Source: CAYSYM01 sp964435115 (GTDB lineage Bacteria > Chloroflexota > UBA6077 > CF-72). Taken from it: a stretch of DNA of 16,496 nt. The position numbers were made by a program, and so were the translations under genes. The notes beneath the pieces were generated by a model. The model did not search any database, was not told the origin of the DNA, and saw only the letters and a program-made list of their open reading frames with translations. This document shows positions 14,392 through 16,496 of this stretch, piece by piece; positions within the stretch are counted from its first letter, which is position 1; each line of letters opens with the position of its first letter. The DNA is taken from assembly GCA_964435115.1 (NCBI GenBank), contig CAYSYM010000073.1, positions 1 to 16,496 of the forward strand, written 5' to 3'.

Positions 14392-15098
14392 CACGCGCTC
14401 CTTTCCCCGGGGACACGGTCGGGGTGTCGGGCTCGGCCCGACCCGCCACGACCGCACCCGGCCCGCACCACCAGGGCGGTGTACTGGGCGAGCTCGCGAC
14501 CCAGGCGCTGGACCCGCGCCAGCTCCGGGCACCAGCAGGCGTAGAAGAGCTGGGCGATCTCGAGGCCCGACAGGCGGCGGACGGCCAGCCCGCAGCGCGC
14601 CAGCTGCCGCTCGATCTCGTCGCAGCGGAAGGTGAGCTGCCGGCGGGCGGCGTCCGCCCCGACCTCGGTCGCCCGTCGGCCGAAGGGCCAGCCGCGCCGG
14701 CGCGGGCCGGCGCCGGCCTGGGCCGGGACGACCAGGTAGAAGCGGCGCTCCAGCAGCGTGCGCCGGCGCGCCAGCTGGCGCAGGAAGGCGGCGTGGTCGC
14801 GGGCGAGCTCGGCCAGCCCCTCCGGGAGCTGCCGCGCCTGCCGCTCGAGGCCGGCCAGGTAGCCGTCGACGTCGATCGGCAGGACCCGGACGAGGACCTG
14901 GACGGGGAAGCTGAGGCTGTTGAGGAAGCCGGCGAAACCGGCGACGATGGCCTCCTGCTCACGCTCCCCCACGAGCGCGAAGTTCAGGCTGCCGACCTCC
15001 AGCACCGCCCGGTACTGGCCGCCGGCGAGGCGGGCGACGTCCTCCTCGATCGCCTCGAGGCCGACGTGGGCGGTCTGGACGAAACCGATACGGCTCAT
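14391..15098 (-). CDS. TraC-like conjugation protein, stand-alone VirB4 N-terminal-type domain
   Basis: Predicted partner of VirB4 at the membrane base of the secretion machine. The 235 residues resemble the N-terminal domain seen in many VirB4/TraC proteins of Gram-positive elements. An initial strand (IGFVQTAHVGLEAIEEDVAR) is followed by GQYRAVLEVGSLNFALVGER, then FLNSLSFPVQVLVRVLPIDV, then a long charged helical region (about 95-135), and a second strand set (RRFYLVVPAQ). No ATPase motif is present. The ATG at 15098 has GGAGG seven bases upstream and forms an ATGA overlap with the PrgI gene. PrgI, TraC-like and VirB4 genes in this order are a known conjugation core. The precise biochemical role is not established by the sequence. 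Confidence 0.8.
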   Translation of the reverse strand: MSRIGFVQTAHVGLEAIEEDVARLAGGQYRAVLEVGSLNFALVGEREQEAIVAGFAGFLNSLSFPVQVLVRVLPIDVDGYLAGLERQARQLPEGLAELARDHAAFLRQLARRRTLLERRFYLVVPAQAGAGPRRRGWPFGRRATEVGADAARRQLTFRCDEIERQLARCGLAVRRLSGLEIAQLFYACWCPELARVQRLGRELAQYTALVVRAGCGRGGSGRARHPDRVPGERSA

Positions 15099-15499
15099 CG
15101 CTCCACCTCCCGGTCGGCCTCGTCCGCGTCGGGCTGCCAGGTCAGGCGGGGGGCGAGCTCCTCCCAACGCCCGCCGGCGGGCCGCCAGGCGGCCGGGTCG
15201 GGCTCGCGGGGGTGCCAGACGCACACCTTCGGGACGGCGGCGTAGTGCAGGGCGACGAAGGCCCACTCCTCCAGCCCCCGGCCGTGTGGCCGGATGAGGG
15301 CGACGGCCGCGGCGAGCAGGAAGCAGGCGAGCGCGACGCCGAGGCGGAGGCCGACGGGCAAAGCCTCCCACTGATTCCAGAGGCCGTAGCCCGAGGCGGC
15401 GCCGACCGTCAGGTACATCACCTGCCGGACGGAGAGGCCGTAGAAGGCCTTGTCCTCGACGTTGAGATGGGTCGGGATCTCGTGGCGTTTCGTGGTCAT
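15095..15499 (-). CDS. PrgI-family conjugation membrane protein (VirB3-like)
   Basis: Predicted inner-membrane component of the secretion channel. The 134-residue protein starts with the PrgI signature HEIPTHLNVEDKAFYGLSVR. Two membrane segments follow (about residues 24-42, QVMYLTVGAASGYGLW, and 49-69, LRLGVALACFLLAAAVALI), then a cytoplasmic, Trp/Pro-rich tail. The length is normal for the family. The ATG at 15499 has AGGAGG five bases upstream. It lies nine bases downstream of the pilin gene and overlaps the TraC-like gene by four bases. VirB3-like proteins normally anchor VirB4, which fits the position. The family call is strong. Confidence 0.9.
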   Translation of the reverse strand: MTTKRHEIPTHLNVEDKAFYGLSVRQVMYLTVGAASGYGLWNQWEALPVGLRLGVALACFLLAAAVALIRPHGRGLEEWAFVALHYAAVPKVCVWHPREPDPAAWRPAGGRWEELAPRLTWQPDADEADREVER

Positions 15500-15508
15500 G
15501 GCTGCCTC

Positions 15509-15748
15509 CTAGCGGCCGGCCCCGAGCGCCGACTGGATCATGCCGGCGATCAGCCGCGCCGATAGCGCGATCGCCAGGCCGAAGAGCGCGTTGACCATCG
15601 CCGACTTGCCCCGTTCCATCTGGTGGGGGCTGCCGGCCGCGGACATGTAGATGAAGGCCCCCCACATCAGGAAGAAGGCGGCGACGGTGACGGCCACGCC
15701 GAGGCCGATATTCAGGAGATTGGTGAACAGGCTGTTGATCGCCTCCAT
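15509..15748 (-). CDS. VirB2/TrbC-type pilin-like membrane protein
   Basis: Predicted small conjugation pilin or pilin-like channel subunit. The 79 residues contain two hydrophobic helices (about 12-36, NIGLGVAVTVAAFFLMWGAF, and 51-75, VNALFGLAIALSARLIAGMI), joined by a short polar loop, SAAGSPHQMERGKS. This is the helix-loop-helix layout of VirB2/TrbC pilins. No separate signal peptide precedes helix 1. The ATG at 15748 has GGAGGG eight bases upstream. Immediate neighbours (wall hydrolase, PrgI) support a secretion-machine role. Whether it forms an extracellular pilus is not known. Confidence 0.8.
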   Translation of the reverse strand: MEAINSLFTNLLNIGLGVAVTVAAFFLMWGAFIYMSAAGSPHQMERGKSAMVNALFGLAIALSARLIAGMIQSALGAGR

Positions 15749-15858
15749 GGCGCATTCCCTCCACTGCTTGGTGTTGCTTCGGCTCTACGGGTCGCTCGGG
15801 GCGCCGGCCGGGCCGGCCCTGGCCCGCGGTGGGTCGCGTGCCTGCATACGCGCCAGGC

Positions 15859-16496
15859 TCACCGCCGCACCCGCCCGCCGCCCGCGTAGTGGGCGCCCCA
15901 GTAGCCGGTGAAGACCGGCATCTCCCGTACGACGTCGCCCTGGGCGGGGGCGTTGATCATCCGGCCGTTGCCGACGTAGATGCCGACGTGGGTGATGGGC
16001 TCGGCCGAGGGGTAGGTGTGGGCGAAGAAGACCAGGTCGCCCGGCTCGAGCTGGTCAGGGGCGAGGCGGATGGTTGCGTCGAACTGCTGCTGCGCCGTCC
16101 GCGGCAAGGCCACCCCGACCTGCCGGTAGACCCACTGGACGAGCCCCGAACAGTCGAAGCTCGTGGTGGGGCTGGCGCCGCCCCAGACATAGGGCATGCC
16201 GATCTGGGCGCGGGCGAGGTCGACGACCTGGCTGCTCGGCGCCCCGGGCGCGAGGTAGCCGTAGCGGACGGCGATGGCCAGGACCTGCTCGACGTACCAG
16301 TCGGCGTGGTTGTAGGCCCAGATGGCCGCGCGCAGGTCGCGCGGGGCGCCGTTAGCACAGAGGTACCGGGCCATCGCCGGGATGGCGTCCCGGTAGTCGT
16401 ACGGATCACCGCCATTGCCGATGCCCGGGAGCGCCCAGGTGGACGGCAGGAACTGGCCGTAGCCCACGGCGCCGGCCGAGGAGGTGGCCATGTTGC
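15859..16496 (-). CDS. Bifunctional cell-wall hydrolase, lytic transglycosylase plus NlpC/P60 endopeptidase; 5' end beyond the window
   Basis: Predicted VirB1-like peptidoglycan hydrolase that opens the wall for the secretion channel. The visible 212 codons begin inside a lytic transglycosylase domain (TSSAGAVGYGQFLPSTWA, then RAAIWAYNHADWYVEQVLAI). The catalytic Glu should lie upstream, outside the window. An NlpC/P60 domain covers the C-terminal part (QIGMPYVWGGASPTTSFDCS). Its catalytic Cys codon is at 16152-16150 (FDCSGL), and the His codon is at 15990-15988 (THVGIYVG). The gene ends at a TGA and is followed by 110 bases before the pilin gene. That gap has GC-rich palindromic DNA but no clear terminator. 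Two-domain hydrolases of this kind are standard in Gram-positive-type conjugative elements. The domain calls are secure. Confidence 0.92.
   Translation of the reverse strand, partial: NMATSSAGAVGYGQFLPSTWALPGIGNGGDPYDYRDAIPAMARYLCANGAPRDLRAAIWAYNHADWYVEQVLAIAVRYGYLAPGAPSSQVVDLARAQIGMPYVWGGASPTTSFDCSGLVQWVYRQVGVALPRTAQQQFDATIRLAPDQLEPGDLVFFAHTYPSAEPITHVGIYVGNGRMINAPAQGDVVREMPVFTGYWGAHYAGGGRVRR

Noticed and set aside
12634..14544. A 636-codon plus-strand open frame across virB4
   Set aside because: Antisense shadow of an unambiguous VirB4 gene.
1..16496. CRISPR arrays, tRNA or rRNA genes
   Set aside because: No regularly spaced repeats, tRNA cloverleaf or ribosomal RNA sequence was recognised by eye on either strand.

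Overview
This is a very GC-rich bacterial window. Every gene I can support lies on the minus strand, so transcription runs from right to left. The gene set (a PrgI-type protein, a TraC-like protein, a VirB4 ATPase, a small two-helix pilin, a replication-relaxation protein and large serine recombinases) is typical of integrative conjugative elements in Chloroflexota, Actinomycetota and Bacillota. The base composition and overall style suggest a thermomicrobial or related Chloroflexota host. That placement is an inference; no ribosomal or housekeeping gene is present to confirm it.

Right part, 16496 down to 6193: a compact conjugation operon. In order of transcription it holds a lytic transglycosylase/NlpC-P60 wall hydrolase (cut by the window edge), a VirB2-like pilin, a PrgI (VirB3-like) membrane protein, a TraC-like protein, a VirB4 ATPase, a DnaG-like primase, an unknown 97-residue protein, a membrane-anchored TraG/VirD4-type ATPase, a replication-relaxation protein with two winged-helix regions and a nuclease-like motif, one or two very small ORFs, and a large serine recombinase. 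From PrgI to the replication-relaxation protein, every junction is a stop/start overlap. The VirB1-, VirB2-, VirB3-, VirB4- and VirD4-like parts would build the channel and motor. The primase and replication-relaxation protein would process DNA, and the recombinase would integrate or excise the element. A VirB6-like channel protein and a classical MOB relaxase are not visible and may lie outside the window.

Middle, 4555 down to 3766: about 790 bases without a convincing gene. It holds a 13-base direct repeat, a ten-G tract and several inverted repeats, and is a candidate boundary or attachment region.

Left part, 3765 down to 1: two toxin-antitoxin modules in tandem (VapBC, then Xre-RES), followed by a second large serine recombinase. 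This recombinase is collinear with the first over 513 codons without a gap, is very similar at the DNA level, and runs off the left edge with no stop codon. The two recombinase genes form a long direct repeat offset by 4414 bases that brackets both toxin-antitoxin modules. This is the most interesting architecture in the window.
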